This document shows positions 1 through 9,207 of a stretch of 64,000 nt of DNA, piece after piece. The notes below the pieces were generated by a model. It searched no databases and was not told the DNA's origin. It was given only the letters and a program-made list of their open reading frames with translations. A program made the translations under genes and the position numbers. Positions within the stretch are counted from its first letter, which is position 1; each line of letters begins with the position of its first letter. The DNA comes from Synechococcus sp. MW101C3 (lineage in GTDB: Bacteria > Cyanobacteriota > Cyanobacteriia > PCC-6307 > Cyanobiaceae), in the NCBI RefSeq assembly GCF_002252635.1, contig NZ_NQKX01000005.1, positions 62,001-126,000 of the forward strand, in the 5' to 3' direction.

Positions 1-677
1 GCAGCTGTCGCTTCCTGTGGCAGCAACGGGAAGGTGCGGCCCTGATCGGCGCCTCGCCGGAGCGGCTGCTGACCGTGCGCCAGGGCCAGCTGCGCAGCGA
101 CGCCCTGGCCGGCACTGCCCCCTGCGGGCCACTGGCCGACCAGCTCAGCCGGTCTGTCAAAGACCGTCACGAGCACGAGCTGGTGGTGGAGGCGATCACT
201 GAGGTGCTGGCCGGCGCCGGACTGTCGCCGCGGCGGCCGCGCCATCCGCGGCTGGCTCGGCACGGCCAGCTGGTGCATCTGCACACCCCCATCACCGCAG
301 CTCTCGGGGACCAGCAGTTGCTGGCCCTAGCGGCGGCGCTGCACCCCACACCGGCGGTGGCGGGGCTCCCCCGGCGGGAAGCGATGGCCTGGCTGCGCAG
401 CCTGGAACCGTTCGAACGAGGCCACTACGCCGCCCCGATCGGCTGGATCGACAGCGCTGGCGACGCCGAGCTGCGGGTGGCCATCCGCAGCGGGCGCCTG
501 CACGGTGACCAGCTGGAACTCACGGCGGGTGCGGGCCTGGTGCGGGGTTCGGAACCGGAGCGGGAGCTGCAGGAAGTGGCCCTGAAACTGGGTGTCCTGC
601 AACAACAACTCAATCTGCCGCTGGATCCAGCGATCCCGCACATACGCAGGCCCGCCAGTAGCAGCCTGCAGGGGTAG
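1..677 (+). CDS. menF: Isochorismate synthase, C-terminal part (5' end outside window)
   Basis: Converts chorismate to isochorismate, the entry step of menaquinone/phylloquinone synthesis. The reading frame is open from the window edge (first full codon at base 3) and ends at TAG 675-677. The visible part carries chorismate-binding family signatures: GASPERLL, ALAGTAPCG, KDRHEHELVV, LHPTPAVAGLP, YAAPIGW and GAGLVRGSEPERELQE; the last holds the conserved Mg-binding glutamates. The family usually has Arg in the GTxPRG motif where this protein reads GTAPCG; I cannot tell whether that matters. TrpE/PabB relatives are less likely because the HPTPAVAG and AAPIGW blocks are typical of isochorismate synthases. 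In cyanobacteria the pathway supplies phylloquinone for photosystem I. Confidence 0.9.
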   Translation, partial: SCRFLWQQREGAALIGASPERLLTVRQGQLRSDALAGTAPCGPLADQLSRSVKDRHEHELVVEAITEVLAGAGLSPRRPRHPRLARHGQLVHLHTPITAALGDQQLLALAAALHPTPAVAGLPRREAMAWLRSLEPFERGHYAAPIGWIDSAGDAELRVAIRSGRLHGDQLELTAGAGLVRGSEPERELQEVALKLGVLQQQLNLPLDPAIPHIRRPASSSLQG

Positions 678-718
678 AGGGATAATCACACGCAGTTCAA
701 CAGTGCCGCACAGACGGG

Positions 719-2446
719 ATGACGACGAGGGAGCGGCTGCAGAAGGTCTTCAAACACTCCCGGATGTTCAGAAGCATTCCGTCCAGCTGCATCGAGGCTC
801 TGAACCCGCAGACAGGCACGATCAAAGAAGGCGATCTTCTCTTCCAAGAAGGGGAGTCAGCCGACTTCGCCTATGTGATTGAAGCAGGAATTCTCGGCCT
901 GTTCAGCGGCGGACTGGAGCACACCACCTGCTGCTTCCGCAAAGTGGTGCAGGGGGATCTGGTGGGTGAATACGGGTTGTTCTGTGATCAGCCACGATCC
1001 GCTTCTGCGATCGCGCTGACCGATCTGAAGTACTTCCAGTTCGGCAAGGAAGATCTCCAGCAGATGCTGCATCAATCGGCTGATTTTCAGACTCAGCTGT
1101 TGGCATCGCTGGCCGAAGCCGCCTCCATCGGCAGAGATCCAAGGCAATCTCCTCTCAATACCATTCTGATTCACAATGTCCACCCGGAGTCCTTGCTCAC
1201 ACGCCAGGTCCTTGTGGAGCTGGCCAGCCATCTACGTAGCCAGGCGGGCAAAACCATCGCCTTAGAAAGTCCTGTCATCACACGTCATTGCAGCAGCGAG
1301 GCTGAACTTCACCACCAGCTGACGGAAGCCACCAAAGCGCGCGATCTTCAGGTGTTGATCACGGACGATCCGCTGGCAGTGAGCTGGAGGAATCAGAAGT
1401 TGATCGACCGGCTGGTGATTCTCAGTGATGGCACCGTTGACCATGCCGATCTGCCCAGCCGTATGGATTCGGAGGCGATTCTGGTGCGGCTCTGGCCCAT
1501 GGAGCAGGATTGCCCCAGCACGCAGGGCTGGTTCAGCGACAAGAGTTTTGCCTTCGTGCTCAACATCAAAGCGGCCAAGCAAAGCCATTTGGAACGGCTG
1601 GCCCGCACGGTGCTGCGCCTCCAGAACATTCTGGTGCTGGGCGGTGGTGGTGCCAGGGGATTTGCTCATGTTGGAGCGATCGCGGCCCTACAGGAACTTC
1701 CGGTGGACGACATCGACATGGTCATGGGCGTGAGCATTGGAGCGCTCGTTTCCTCCTTGGCAGCCTTTGAGCTGACCGCGCAGCAAATCCTCGGACACCT
1801 TGAGCGAGTGATCATCGACGCCAAGCCCTACACCATCACCATTCCCCGCGACTCCCTGTTTTCGTTGTCCAATTCCCAGCGTGAGCTCGCCGCCTTCTTC
1901 GGTTGCTCGATGATTCAAGACAGCTGGTTGGTGCTACAGTGTTTCTCCACCAATCTCTCCACCAATCAACTTCAAGCCTGGACGGCTGGCGACATTCCCA
2001 CGGCCGTGATCGCCAGCATGTCAGTGCCGGGAATCTTTCCACCCGTTGAAGACACCACTGGCGAACTGCATGTGGATGGCGGAATCCTGAATAATCTTCC
2101 CATCGCTCCAGCCCGGCACCTGACCGATGGCAGGATCATCGCCATCTCACTGGATGTAGAGCCAGATTCCGCCAATCAATGTGGTGTGAACCGGCAGCGG
2201 CGCAGACCCTCCCTCGGCAAAACGATCATCAACGCCATGATGTGTGCCTCCCACGCTGCTTCCCAGTCACAGGAACATCTTGCCGATGTGGTGCTGAGGC
2301 CTGAGATCGGGCACTACCCCTTCATGGAATGGAAGAGTTACAGCCAGATCTTTGAAGCTGGCTACAACCATGCGCGCAGCAAACTCCCCAGTTCACTCGC
2401 TTCGGGAAACACCCCCCAGACGCCGAGCAAGCCAAGCAGCCTCTGA
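719..2446 (+). CDS. Patatin-like phospholipase with N-terminal cyclic-nucleotide-binding domain (NTE/RssA-like)
   Basis: A predicted serine lipase or lysophospholipase of 575 residues. Residues about 15-130 resemble a cyclic-nucleotide-binding (Crp-like) domain: IKEGDLLFQEGE, then a hydrophobic beta roll and GDLVGEYGLF. The middle (about 140-290) is a linker also seen in neuropathy-target-esterase relatives. The catalytic patatin domain follows: oxyanion loop GGGGARG at 308-314, nucleophile elbow GVSIG with Ser339, and the catalytic Asp453 in VDGGILNNLP. Both members of the Ser-Asp dyad are present, so the enzyme should be active. The start ATG at 719 gives the whole regulatory domain. It stands alone, 41 bases after menF. 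Whether the domain binds cAMP or is only structural cannot be read from sequence. Confidence 0.88.
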   Translation: MTTRERLQKVFKHSRMFRSIPSSCIEALNPQTGTIKEGDLLFQEGESADFAYVIEAGILGLFSGGLEHTTCCFRKVVQGDLVGEYGLFCDQPRSASAIALTDLKYFQFGKEDLQQMLHQSADFQTQLLASLAEAASIGRDPRQSPLNTILIHNVHPESLLTRQVLVELASHLRSQAGKTIALESPVITRHCSSEAELHHQLTEATKARDLQVLITDDPLAVSWRNQKLIDRLVILSDGTVDHADLPSRMDSEAILVRLWPMEQDCPSTQGWFSDKSFAFVLNIKAAKQSHLERLARTVLRLQNILVLGGGGARGFAHVGAIAALQELPVDDIDMVMGVSIGALVSSLAAFELTAQQILGHLERVIIDAKPYTITIPRDSLFSLSNSQRELAAFFGCSMIQDSWLVLQCFSTNLSTNQLQAWTAGDIPTAVIASMSVPGIFPPVEDTTGELHVDGGILNNLPIAPARHLTDGRIIAISLDVEPDSANQCGVNRQRRRPSLGKTIINAMMCASHAASQSQEHLADVVLRPEIGHYPFMEWKSYSQIFEAGYNHARSKLPSSLASGNTPQTPSKPSSL

Positions 2447-2587
2447 GCGAGTCGGTCGAGCGCTGCGCGCTTAGCCATCAGCCACCCACCAAGTGAGCTT
2501 GGCCATTGGATCGGCATCCAGCGCTTCGGGATTCCACTGGTGCTGGTCTTCCTGCCCCGCTTGCTGCCAGGGTTGTGAAGCACGGCA

Positions 2588-3661
2588 TCACATCAGCAAG
2601 GCCAGCCCCTCGATGTAGTTGTCCACCTTGGGCAGCGGTGGCTTGCCATGGCTGAGCAGTGTCTTCTCTGCGATGGCCGTGGCCTCGGGTAGCCGGTCGT
2701 AGGGGATCGACGGGTAGGCGTGATGCAGCGAGTGATGCGGCAGGCCTCCCATCAGCACATTCACCAGCGGACCGGCGGCAATGTTGCGCGAGGTGTACAG
2801 CTGAGTGAGCTCATAGGTGGTGTTGGCGTGCCAGAGCCTGTGGTGCTCGATCATGCCGCGCACCTGCATCAGTGCGCCCACGAGGCGCTCCACCACCACC
2901 AGCATCAGGATCAGCTTGATCACCTCGCCCTGGCTGATTGCCCAGGCGAACATGCAGGTTTGCACCACCAGGATGCCGATCAGGTCGTTGACCATGCCGG
3001 CGACAAGGCGTGAATGGCTGTCACGCAGTTTCCAGCCGAACCAGAACATCGACACAATCAATTGCAGGCCGCCGAACACGAGCACGCTGATCCAGAACGG
3101 GTGCTGAAAGTGGAGACGCCGCAGCGCACCGGCCCTGGCCTCCTCCTCCTCGGACGGTTCCCGCCGCTCCGGGTCGCGCAGGTCCATCCCATTCATGCGG
3201 TGATGGAGCTGATGCAGATTGCGGTAAGTGCGATAGGGCCAGCCGATCGGCCAGCTCAGCGCGCAGCCCACGGCCTGTTCAATGTCACCGAGGTCAAGCA
3301 GGGTGGAGTGGCTGATGTCGTGGGTGCTGATCATGACAAAGGCGTAGAGCAGCGTGCTCGCCACCAGCCAGGGCAGAGCCAGAAGCAACCTGGGTTCCTG
3401 CCAGTACATCCACAGACAGGCGAGCGAAGGCACCAGCAGGGCGAACAGACGCAGCCAGCCGAGGCCTTGATTCACCTTGAACAAGGGCTGAACCAGGTCC
3501 TCGATGCCTTCGGTCATCAGCCGGTCAGCGCGACGCTGCTCCTTACTGAATCCGGTGTCCTGATTGGAATCGCTACCCGGGACCAGGCTGGCGTCGGACG
3601 TCATGGTTCCGGTCGCGAAGATGGACCCAGAGACTAAACCCGATCCACGAATCAGCAGCAA
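2588..3661 (-). CDS. Membrane fatty acid desaturase / beta-carotene hydroxylase-like di-iron enzyme
   Basis: An integral-membrane di-iron oxygenase of the fatty-acid desaturase superfamily. Histidine boxes are visible as HDISH (residues 114-118), NLHQLHH (148-154) and the C-terminal PHHSLHHAYP, with an extra EHHRLWHANTTYE in between. Hydrophobic stretches lie at about 70-112 and 195-260. Cyanobacterial members include acyl-lipid desaturases and carotenoid hydroxylase CrtR; the substrate cannot be chosen from sequence alone. The TTG start at 3661 has an AGAGGAG just upstream and gives 357 residues; an ATG at 3604 (338 residues) is the alternative, with a poorer ribosome site. It converges on the patatin gene, with about 140 bases between the stops that show nothing convincing. 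Confidence 0.78.
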   Translation of the reverse strand: MLLIRGSGLVSGSIFATGTMTSDASLVPGSDSNQDTGFSKEQRRADRLMTEGIEDLVQPLFKVNQGLGWLRLFALLVPSLACLWMYWQEPRLLLALPWLVASTLLYAFVMISTHDISHSTLLDLGDIEQAVGCALSWPIGWPYRTYRNLHQLHHRMNGMDLRDPERREPSEEEEARAGALRRLHFQHPFWISVLVFGGLQLIVSMFWFGWKLRDSHSRLVAGMVNDLIGILVVQTCMFAWAISQGEVIKLILMLVVVERLVGALMQVRGMIEHHRLWHANTTYELTQLYTSRNIAAGPLVNVLMGGLPHHSLHHAYPSIPYDRLPEATAIAEKTLLSHGKPPLPKVDNYIEGLALLM

Positions 3662-3701
3662 CGGCTCCTCTGGTGGACGGGCCCTGGCGGATGGCCAGGC
3701 C

Positions 3702-4718
3702 TCAGGCCTTCAGAAGCAGCTCCATGGTGAGATCGGCCACGGGCACACCGCCCAGCCGTTCGATCTCGCGGATGCCCGTGGGGCTGGTCACGTTGATCTC
3801 GCTCAGACGGCCGTCGATCACATCGATGCCCACGAAGAACAGGCCTTCCGCCTTTAGCACCGGCGCCAGTTCGGAGCAGATGGTGGTTTCGGCGGCGGTG
3901 AGGGCCGTGGGTTCAGGGGCGCCGCCCACCGCCAGATTGCTGCGGAACTCGCCGGGCAGGGGCCGGCGGTTGATCGCCCCCAGCGGCTCGCCGTTCACCA
4001 GCAGGATGCGTTTGTCGCCGGCGGTGACGGCCGGCAGGAAGGCCTGCACCATCACCGGCAGCGTCTGCTGGTGGGTGACCAGCTCCAGCAGGGCACGCAG
4101 GCCCGGTGCGGCGGCGGCGGTGCGCACCACACCCTGGCCGGCGCGGCCCCCCAGCGGCTTGAGCACCACCTCGTGGTGCAGGGCGGCGAAGGCGGCCAGC
4201 TGCTCGGCATCGGCACTCACCAGCGAGGGCGCCATCAGGTGGCTGAAGCGCAGCGCGCCGAGCTTCTCATTCCAGGCCAGCAGGGCTGCGGGCCGGTTGA
4301 GCACGCGCACGCCCTGGTGCTCGGCCCGTTCCAGCAGCAGGGTGGCGTAGAGGAAGGCTTCATCGACGGGGGGATCCTTGCGCATCCACACCACCGGGAA
4401 GTCGCAGAGCGGCAACCAGAGCGGTTCCCCGGCGCTGAACCAGGGATCGGGCACGTGCCAGCCGTCACCGTCGGGGTGCATGGGGGCGAAGGTGATGGGG
4501 CGGGCGCGCACCAGCGGCGTGCAACCGGGGCCAGCGGCGCCGGCCCGCTCGCCTTCCACGGCCAGCTCGGCGATGGTGCAGACCCACACCTCCTGGCCGG
4601 CCCGCTGGGCGGCCTGCATCAGGGCGACGCTGGAATCCTTAGCCGGCCGCAGCCGCTCGATGGGGTCGACGACGAAGAGCTGGGAAGCGGGCGCCGGGGT
4701 GCGTGCTGTGGCCCCCAC
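3702..4718 (-). CDS. gshB: Glutathione synthetase
   Basis: ATP-dependent ligation of gamma-glutamylcysteine to glycine, the last step of glutathione synthesis, in the cytosol. It is an ATP-grasp enzyme of 338 residues, close to the usual bacterial size. Signatures are [25 protein letters not shown], the ATP-binding loop [25 protein letters not shown] and the Mg/ATP site [19 protein letters not shown]. The start is GTG at 4718, three bases after the grxC stop, so the two genes form one operon and glutaredoxin and its reductant supply would be co-expressed. This gene pair next to prfB is a familiar arrangement in picocyanobacteria. Confidence 0.95.
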   Translation of the reverse strand: MGATARTPAPASQLFVVDPIERLRPAKDSSVALMQAAQRAGQEVWVCTIAELAVEGERAGAAGPGCTPLVRARPITFAPMHPDGDGWHVPDPWFSAGEPLWLPLCDFPVVWMRKDPPVDEAFLYATLLLERAEHQGVRVLNRPAALLAWNEKLGALRFSHLMAPSLVSADAEQLAAFAALHHEVVLKPLGGRAGQGVVRTAAAAPGLRALLELVTHQQTLPVMVQAFLPAVTAGDKRILLVNGEPLGAINRRPLPGEFRSNLAVGGAPEPTALTAAETTICSELAPVLKAEGLFFVGIDVIDGRLSEINVTSPTGIREIERLGGVPVADLTMELLLKA

Positions 4719-4721
4719 CCC

Positions 4722-5012
4722 TCAGGCTCCCTGCAGCAGGGGATCGAGGCGACCGGTGCGTTCGAGGGCATGGAGCTCGTCGCAGCCGCCGATGCCCCGA
4801 TCGGCGATGAAGATCTGGGGCAGGCTGGTGCGGCCATCGGCGCGGTCGGCCATGGCGGCGCGGGCAGCGTCATCGCCATCGATGCCGTATTCGGTGTAGG
4901 CGACCCCTTTGCGATCCAGCAGCGCCTTGGCGCGCATGCAGAACGGGCAGAACCGCCAGGTGTAGATCTCCACGCTGGGGCTGGCGGAGGAGGGAGCGGG
5001 GGATGCCGCCAT
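4722..5012 (-). CDS. grxC: Glutaredoxin 3 (GrxC family)
   Basis: A small glutathione-dependent thiol oxidoreductase. From ATG 5012 it has 96 residues with the dithiol active site CPFC after the beta strand VEIYTWRF, the cis-proline loop TSLPQIFI and the glutathione-binding end [12 protein letters not shown]. The frame stays open upstream to 5084, but the added residues (Pro/Arg-rich) look non-coding and the family begins close to the first beta strand, so I place the start at 5012. It is immediately upstream of gshB in the same operon and is divergent from prfB; the roughly 120 bases between should hold both promoters. Confidence 0.93.
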   Translation of the reverse strand: MAASPAPSSASPSVEIYTWRFCPFCMRAKALLDRKGVAYTEYGIDGDDAARAAMADRADGRTSLPQIFIADRGIGGCDELHALERTGRLDPLLQGA

Positions 5013-5131
5013 CAGGCTGGACCGGTGCTTTGGCTGGATCCTAGGAGCGGCCCCGGTCGGGGAGCGCCGACGCGGGCGTGGCAAGCAGGCGCGGCTGATA
5101 CGGTCGAATCCACCACGCCCCAGGCCCGCCG

Positions 5132-6257
5132 GTGCTCGATCTCACCGATTTCAAGCGCGATCTCTCCGAACTCACCGACCGCCTGGGCCATGCCCAGGAC
5201 TGTCTTTGACGTACCGGCCCTGAACGCGCGCCAGCAGGACCTCGAGCAGCTGGCTTCCCAGCCCGGCTTCTGGGACGACCAGCAGCAGGCCCAGAAACAG
5301 ATGCGCCAGCTCGATGAGGTGAAGGCGCAGCTGGAGCAGCTGCAGCAGTGGCAGGCGGCCATCGACGACGCCCGCGCCACGCTGGAGCTCTACGACCTCG
5401 AACCCGACGAGGAACTGCTGGGCGAGGCCAACGGCGGCCTGCAGAGCCTCAAGGGCGCCCTCGACCGCTGGGAACTGGAGCGGCTGCTGAGCGGCCCCTA
5501 CGACAAGGAAGGCGCCGTGATCTCGATCAACGCCGGCGCCGGCGGCACCGACGCCCAGGACTGGGCGCTGATGCTGATGCGCATGTACACCCGCTGGGCC
5601 GAGGACCACGGCATGAAGGTGTCGGTGGACGAACTCTCGGAAGGGGAGGAGGCGGGCATCAAGAGCTGCACGATCGAGATCGACGGCCGCTACGCCTACG
5701 GCTACCTGCGCAACGAGAAGGGCACCCACCGGCTGGTGCGGATCTCGCCCTTCAACGCCAACGACAAGCGCCAGACCAGCTTCGCGGGGGTGGAGGTGAT
5801 GCCGAAGCTGGACGAAGACGTGAAGCTCGACATCCCCGACAAGGATCTGGAGGTGACCACCTCCCGCTCGGGCGGCGCCGGCGGCCAGAACGTGAACAAG
5901 GTGGAGACGGCCGTGCGGATCCTGCACATCCCCACCGGCCTGGCGGTGCGCTGCACCCAGGAGCGCTCCCAGCTCCAGAACAAGGAGAAGGCGATGGCGC
6001 TGCTGATGGCCAAGCTGCTGGTGATCGCCCAGGAGCAGCGGGCGTCGGAGATCGCCGACATCCGCGGCGACATCGTGGAAGCGGCCTGGGGCAACCAGAT
6101 CCGCAACTACGTGTTCCACCCGTACCAGATGGTGAAGGATCTGCGCACCGCCGTGGAAACCACCGATGTGCAGGGGGTGATGGATGGCGATCTCGATCCC
6201 TTCATCCAGGCGCTGCTGCGCCAGGGTGTGGAGATCGCCGCCGATGAGGCCGCCTGA
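5132..6257 (+). CDS. prfB: Peptide chain release factor 2, made by programmed +1 frameshift
   Basis: Recognises UGA and UAA stop codons and releases the peptide. The gene is in two frames. The first runs from GTG 5132 through 25 codons to an in-frame TGA at 5207-5209; the second continues from GAC 5208 to the stop at 6255-6257. Joining them at CTT-T-GAC gives 374 residues, with the stop-codon recognition tripeptide SPF at 205-207 and the catalytic GGQ at 250-252, the same positions as in E. coli RF2. That match supports both the join and the GTG start. A much longer upstream open frame (from 4071) is the antisense of gshB/grxC and is not used. Confidence 0.96.
5196..5210 (+). promoter_or_regulatory. 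Programmed frameshift site of prfB
   Basis: AGGA at 5196-5199 lies four bases before CTT-TGA-C (5204-5210). This reproduces the known RF2 autoregulation: a Shine-Dalgarno-like sequence and a slippery CTT followed by a poorly read TGA-C. When RF2 is scarce the ribosome slips +1 and makes more RF2. The Shine-Dalgarno-like element is weaker than the AGGGGG of E. coli. Confidence 0.93.
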
Positions 6258-6274
6258 GCCCCGTTGATCCCCTG

Positions 6275-6493
6275 ATGGCCAATCCCCAGATGCCTGAGAG
6301 CAGCCCCCCGGACGCCTCCGGCGCGACCACTGCCGCTCCCGCAGTGCCACCGCCGAGCTTCGTGAAGCTGGCGATGCGCAACATGGTGCGCAAGGGGCGT
6401 CAGAGCCTGCTGCACTTCGGGCTCACCGCCGTGGGGCTCAGCTCCCTGCTGCTGCTGCTGGCCTGGTTCGGCCGCCCCACCCTGCCGCAATGA
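6275..6493 (+). CDS. Small single-pass membrane protein, DUF3285-like
   Basis: Encodes 72 residues: a Pro/Ala-rich N-terminus (about 1-27), a basic amphipathic segment with PPSFVKLAMRNMVRKG, then one hydrophobic helix (about 47-66). I recall a small cyanobacterial family (DUF3285) with this core between prfB and ybeY; this is from memory and not checked. Its stop overlaps the ybeY start (ATGA at 6490-6493), so the two are translationally coupled. Function unknown; the coupling hints at a role near ribosome or rRNA metabolism, but only by association. Confidence 0.72.
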   Translation: MANPQMPESSPPDASGATTAAPAVPPPSFVKLAMRNMVRKGRQSLLHFGLTAVGLSSLLLLLAWFGRPTLPQ

Positions 6494-7101
6494 CGCTGCC
6501 AGCCGCCCACGGCAACCTGCCGCTCCCGCCCGACCTCGACCTGGCCTTCTCCAGCGACGACGACCTGCCGGACGAGCTGCTGGCCGCCGCCGGGGATCTG
6601 GCCGATCCGCTGGCGGGGGCCGATCTGTGGCACGGGGCTCTGAGCGTGTGGCTGGCGCAGCTGCAGGGCGAACTGCCGCCCGAGCTGGCAGCGTCCTCCT
6701 ACAGCCTCGGGCTCACCCTGGTGAACGATGCGGCGATGGCGGAGCTGAACGCCGACTGGCGCCAGAAGGAGGGCCCCACCGACGTGCTGGCCTTCGCGGC
6801 CCAGGAGGAGGCGCCACCGCTGCCGACCGGCGACGACGACGAGGACAGCGAGCCGCTCGAGCTCGGCGACATCGTGATCTCCGTGGAGACGGCCGCGCGG
6901 CAGGCCGAGGCGGCGGGCCAGAGCCTGGCGCGGGAGCTCACCTGGCTGGCCAGCCACGGCCTGCTGCACCTGCTGGGCTGGGACCACCCCGACGACGCCC
7001 GCCTGGAGGCCATGCTCGCCCGTCAGGACCAGCTGCTGGAGGGCATCGCTGCGGCGGCGCCAGCAGAAAGCGGCGACGCCGGCCCGGTGTGCGAGCCGTG
7101 A
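6490..7101 (+). CDS. ybeY: Endoribonuclease YbeY (16S rRNA maturation)
   Basis: A metal-dependent RNase involved in 16S rRNA 3' end maturation and ribosome quality control. It is 203 residues; the zinc site HGLLHLLGWDH supplies His156, His160 and His166 (H-x3-H-x5-H), followed by PDD. Upstream, LVNDAAMAELNADWRQKEGPTDVLAF is the family core (only its ends matter: LNADWR and PTDVLAF). Residues about 1-55 and an acidic insert at about 112-123 (GDDDEDSE) extend beyond the compact E. coli form, as in other cyanobacteria. It overlaps the preceding small gene by four bases. Confidence 0.94.
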   Translation: MTLPAAHGNLPLPPDLDLAFSSDDDLPDELLAAAGDLADPLAGADLWHGALSVWLAQLQGELPPELAASSYSLGLTLVNDAAMAELNADWRQKEGPTDVLAFAAQEEAPPLPTGDDDEDSEPLELGDIVISVETAARQAEAAGQSLARELTWLASHGLLHLLGWDHPDDARLEAMLARQDQLLEGIAAAAPAESGDAGPVCEP

Positions 7102-7167
7102 CCGGCAGGGGGAGCGTGCCAGTGAAACCAGCGGTAAGGTTCGACGCAGGCCCGAGTTGCGGCGCCC

Positions 7168-7623
7168 ATGACCACGCTGCTGCCACGCTCCACCGAACCG
7201 ATGGCGAGTGAAGCTCCTCGCCGGGGGCGCGGCCGCCGGGGCGGAGCCTGGAGGGTGGCCGGCGATCTGCCGCTGAGCCTGCGCTACGCGATGCAGGGGC
7301 TGGGCTACGGCTTCGTCAGCCAGCGCAACTTCCGCATCCATGTGATCACCGGCGCGGTGGTGTTCGGCCTGGGGCTATGGCTGCAGCTGAGCCTGGATCG
7401 CCTGGCAGTGCTGGTGCTCACGGTGGCGGCGGTGCTGGTGCTGGAACTGCTGAATACGGCGATCGAATCGGTGGTGGATCTGGCGATCGGGCGCCGCTTC
7501 CACCCGCTGGCCAAGATTGCCAAGGATTGCGCAGCCGCCGCCGTGCTGGTGGCCGCCCTGGCTGCCGTGCTGATCGCGGCGCTGCTGCTGGTGCCGGCCC
7601 TGCTCCTGCGGCTGGGGCTTTGA
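7168..7623 (+). CDS. dgkA: Diacylglycerol kinase (DgkA-type, membrane)
   Basis: Phosphorylates diacylglycerol or undecaprenol in the inner membrane, recycling lipid by-products. It is 151 residues with a basic N-terminal tail, the family motif ELLNTAIESVVDL with the catalytic glutamates, and three hydrophobic helices (about 55-75, 80-100, 120-148). The segment LRYAMQGLGYGFVSQRNFRIH matches the first amphipathic helix of the family; in bold terms, QRNFRIH and the NTAIE motif decide the call. It follows ybeY by 66 bases, in the order common to picocyanobacteria. Gram-positive members of this fold use undecaprenol; the substrate is not predictable here. Confidence 0.93.
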   Translation: MTTLLPRSTEPMASEAPRRGRGRRGGAWRVAGDLPLSLRYAMQGLGYGFVSQRNFRIHVITGAVVFGLGLWLQLSLDRLAVLVLTVAAVLVLELLNTAIESVVDLAIGRRFHPLAKIAKDCAAAAVLVAALAAVLIAALLLVPALLLRLGL

Positions 7624-7685
7624 GCTGTCCAAACCGCCACTCCCTGGCGCGGGTGGGTTGAATGGCGGCTGGTCCGGCAGCCGGG

Positions 7686-8300
7686 ATGCTTCTCGTTCTC
7701 GACAACTACGACAGCTTCACCTTCAACCTGGTGCAGTACCTGGGCGAGCTGGCGGCGCAGCACCCGCTGGCGGCCGAGCTGCGGGTGGAGCGCAACGACG
7801 CGCTCACTCTGGAGCAGATCCGCCAGCTTGAGCCGGCCGCGATCCTGATCTCGCCGGGCCCCGGTGACCCGGATCAGGCGGGCGTGTGCCTGGAGGTGCT
7901 GGCGGCGCTGGGGCCGACGGTCCCGATCCTGGGGGTGTGCCTGGGGCACCAGTGCCTGGCCCAGGTGTACGGCGGCAAGGTGGTGCGCGCCCATGAGCTG
8001 ATGCACGGCAAAACCTCACCGGTGCTGCATACAGAGGTGGGGGTGTTCGAGGGGTTGCCCAACCCGCTCACGGCCACCCGCTATCACAGCCTGATCGCCG
8101 AGCGCGAGAGCCTGCCCGACTGCCTGGAGATCACCGCGTGGCTGGAGGACGGCACGATCATGGGCCTGCGGCACCGGCAGTACCGCCACGTGCAGGGGGT
8201 GCAGTTTCACCCGGAGAGCGTGCTCACCCAGAGCGGCCATCAGCTGCTGGCCAACTTCCTGCGGCAGGCCGCCAGCACGACGAGCGGAACCAGCCGGTAG
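7686..8300 (+). CDS. pabA: Class I glutamine amidotransferase: anthranilate / aminodeoxychorismate synthase component II
   Basis: Releases ammonia from glutamine for a chorismate-using partner (TrpE or PabB). It is 204 residues, beginning with the canonical [17 protein letters not shown]. The catalytic cysteine lies in GVCLGHQ, and the His-Glu pair in [10 protein letters not shown]; the oxyanion strand LISPGPGDP is also present. The start is ATG 7686; an earlier ATG at 7662 adds eight unconserved residues. TrpG and PabA cannot be told apart reliably by sequence, and many cyanobacteria use one amphibolic subunit for both folate and tryptophan synthesis. Confidence 0.92.
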   Translation: MLLVLDNYDSFTFNLVQYLGELAAQHPLAAELRVERNDALTLEQIRQLEPAAILISPGPGDPDQAGVCLEVLAALGPTVPILGVCLGHQCLAQVYGGKVVRAHELMHGKTSPVLHTEVGVFEGLPNPLTATRYHSLIAERESLPDCLEITAWLEDGTIMGLRHRQYRHVQGVQFHPESVLTQSGHQLLANFLRQAASTTSGTSR

Positions 8301-8365
8301 GGCTCGCCCCGGCAGCGCTGCTAGGTTCCGCCAAGATCCGGCGCCATCGGGGCGCAAAGCAGCCC

Positions 8366-9133
8366 ATGGCGTCCGACTCCCCGGCACCGGCCCCGTCCCG
8401 GCGCCGCCTGCTTGCCCAGCTGCTGGTGGGGGGCTTGGCCCTGGCGATGCCCCTGGCCCTGGCGATGCCGCCGGCCGGCCATGCCGCCGGTGGAGTGAGC
8501 ATCACCAGCTACGGGCACAGCGCCCTGCTGATCCGCGGCGGTGGCGCCACGGTGCTGCTGAATCCGTTCAAGGCGGTGGGCTGCGCCGCCGGGCTGCCGG
8601 AACCGAGGGTGAGCGCCGACGTGATCCTGGCCAGCAGCCGCCTGCTGGATGAAGGGGCGCCGGTGGCCACCGGCCGCTTCCTGGTCAGCCCGGGCTCCTA
8701 CCGGGTGGCGGGGCTGCGGATCGAAGGCTTCGCCGCCCCCCACGACCGCCTCGGCGGCCGCCGCTTCGGCATGGCCACGCTGTGGCGCTGGAAGCAGGGA
8801 GGACTGGAGATCGCCCACCTCGGCGGCACGGCCGCACCGCTGAAACCGGAAGACCGCGTGCTGCTCGGCAAGCCCGATGTGCTGATCATCGGTGTGGGCG
8901 GCGGCGCCAAGGTGTACACAGGCGCCGAAGCCGCTGAAGTGGTGCGCGAACTGCAACCACGCCGCGTGATCCCGGTGCAATACGTGAGCGGCACCACCCC
9001 CGCCAGTTGCGACCAGGGAAGCGTGAAGCCCTTCCTTGATGCCATGCCCGGCACCCCCGTGCAGCGCCCGGGCCGCACGGTGACCCTGGGGGCGCCCCTG
9101 AGCGACGCCACGCAGATTCTGGTGTTGCGCTGA
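8366..9133 (+). CDS. Exported MBL-fold metallo-hydrolase-like protein (UlaG-type)
   Basis: 255 residues. The N-terminus is a signal peptide of Tat-like look: SRRRLLAQLL followed by a hydrophobic run and AGHA cleavage region at about residue 38. The mature part begins with ITSYGHSALLIRGGGATVL, as in UlaG-like metallo-beta-lactamase-fold proteins, and continues with LASSRLLDEG, FAAPHDRLGG, IAHLGGTAAPL and VIPVQYVSG. The usual HxHxDH zinc motif is not intact: the region reads ASSRLLDEG where it would be expected, so this may be a non-catalytic family branch. The start is ATG 8366; the longer open frame overlaps pabA out of phase and is not credible. It follows pabA by 65 bases. Confidence 0.72.
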   Translation: MASDSPAPAPSRRRLLAQLLVGGLALAMPLALAMPPAGHAAGGVSITSYGHSALLIRGGGATVLLNPFKAVGCAAGLPEPRVSADVILASSRLLDEGAPVATGRFLVSPGSYRVAGLRIEGFAAPHDRLGGRRFGMATLWRWKQGGLEIAHLGGTAAPLKPEDRVLLGKPDVLIIGVGGGAKVYTGAEAAEVVRELQPRRVIPVQYVSGTTPASCDQGSVKPFLDAMPGTPVQRPGRTVTLGAPLSDATQILVLR

Positions 9134-9207
9134 AGACGGGCGAAGGCGACGTCATGGGTGGGCGGCTTGATCAGACAAGCGGCCTGCTGACCAGCGAGCC
9201 TTTGGCC

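Noticed and set aside
4071-5131. In-frame upstream extension of prfB
   Set aside because: It runs antisense through gshB and grxC. The true N-terminus is in another frame and joins by the programmed shift.
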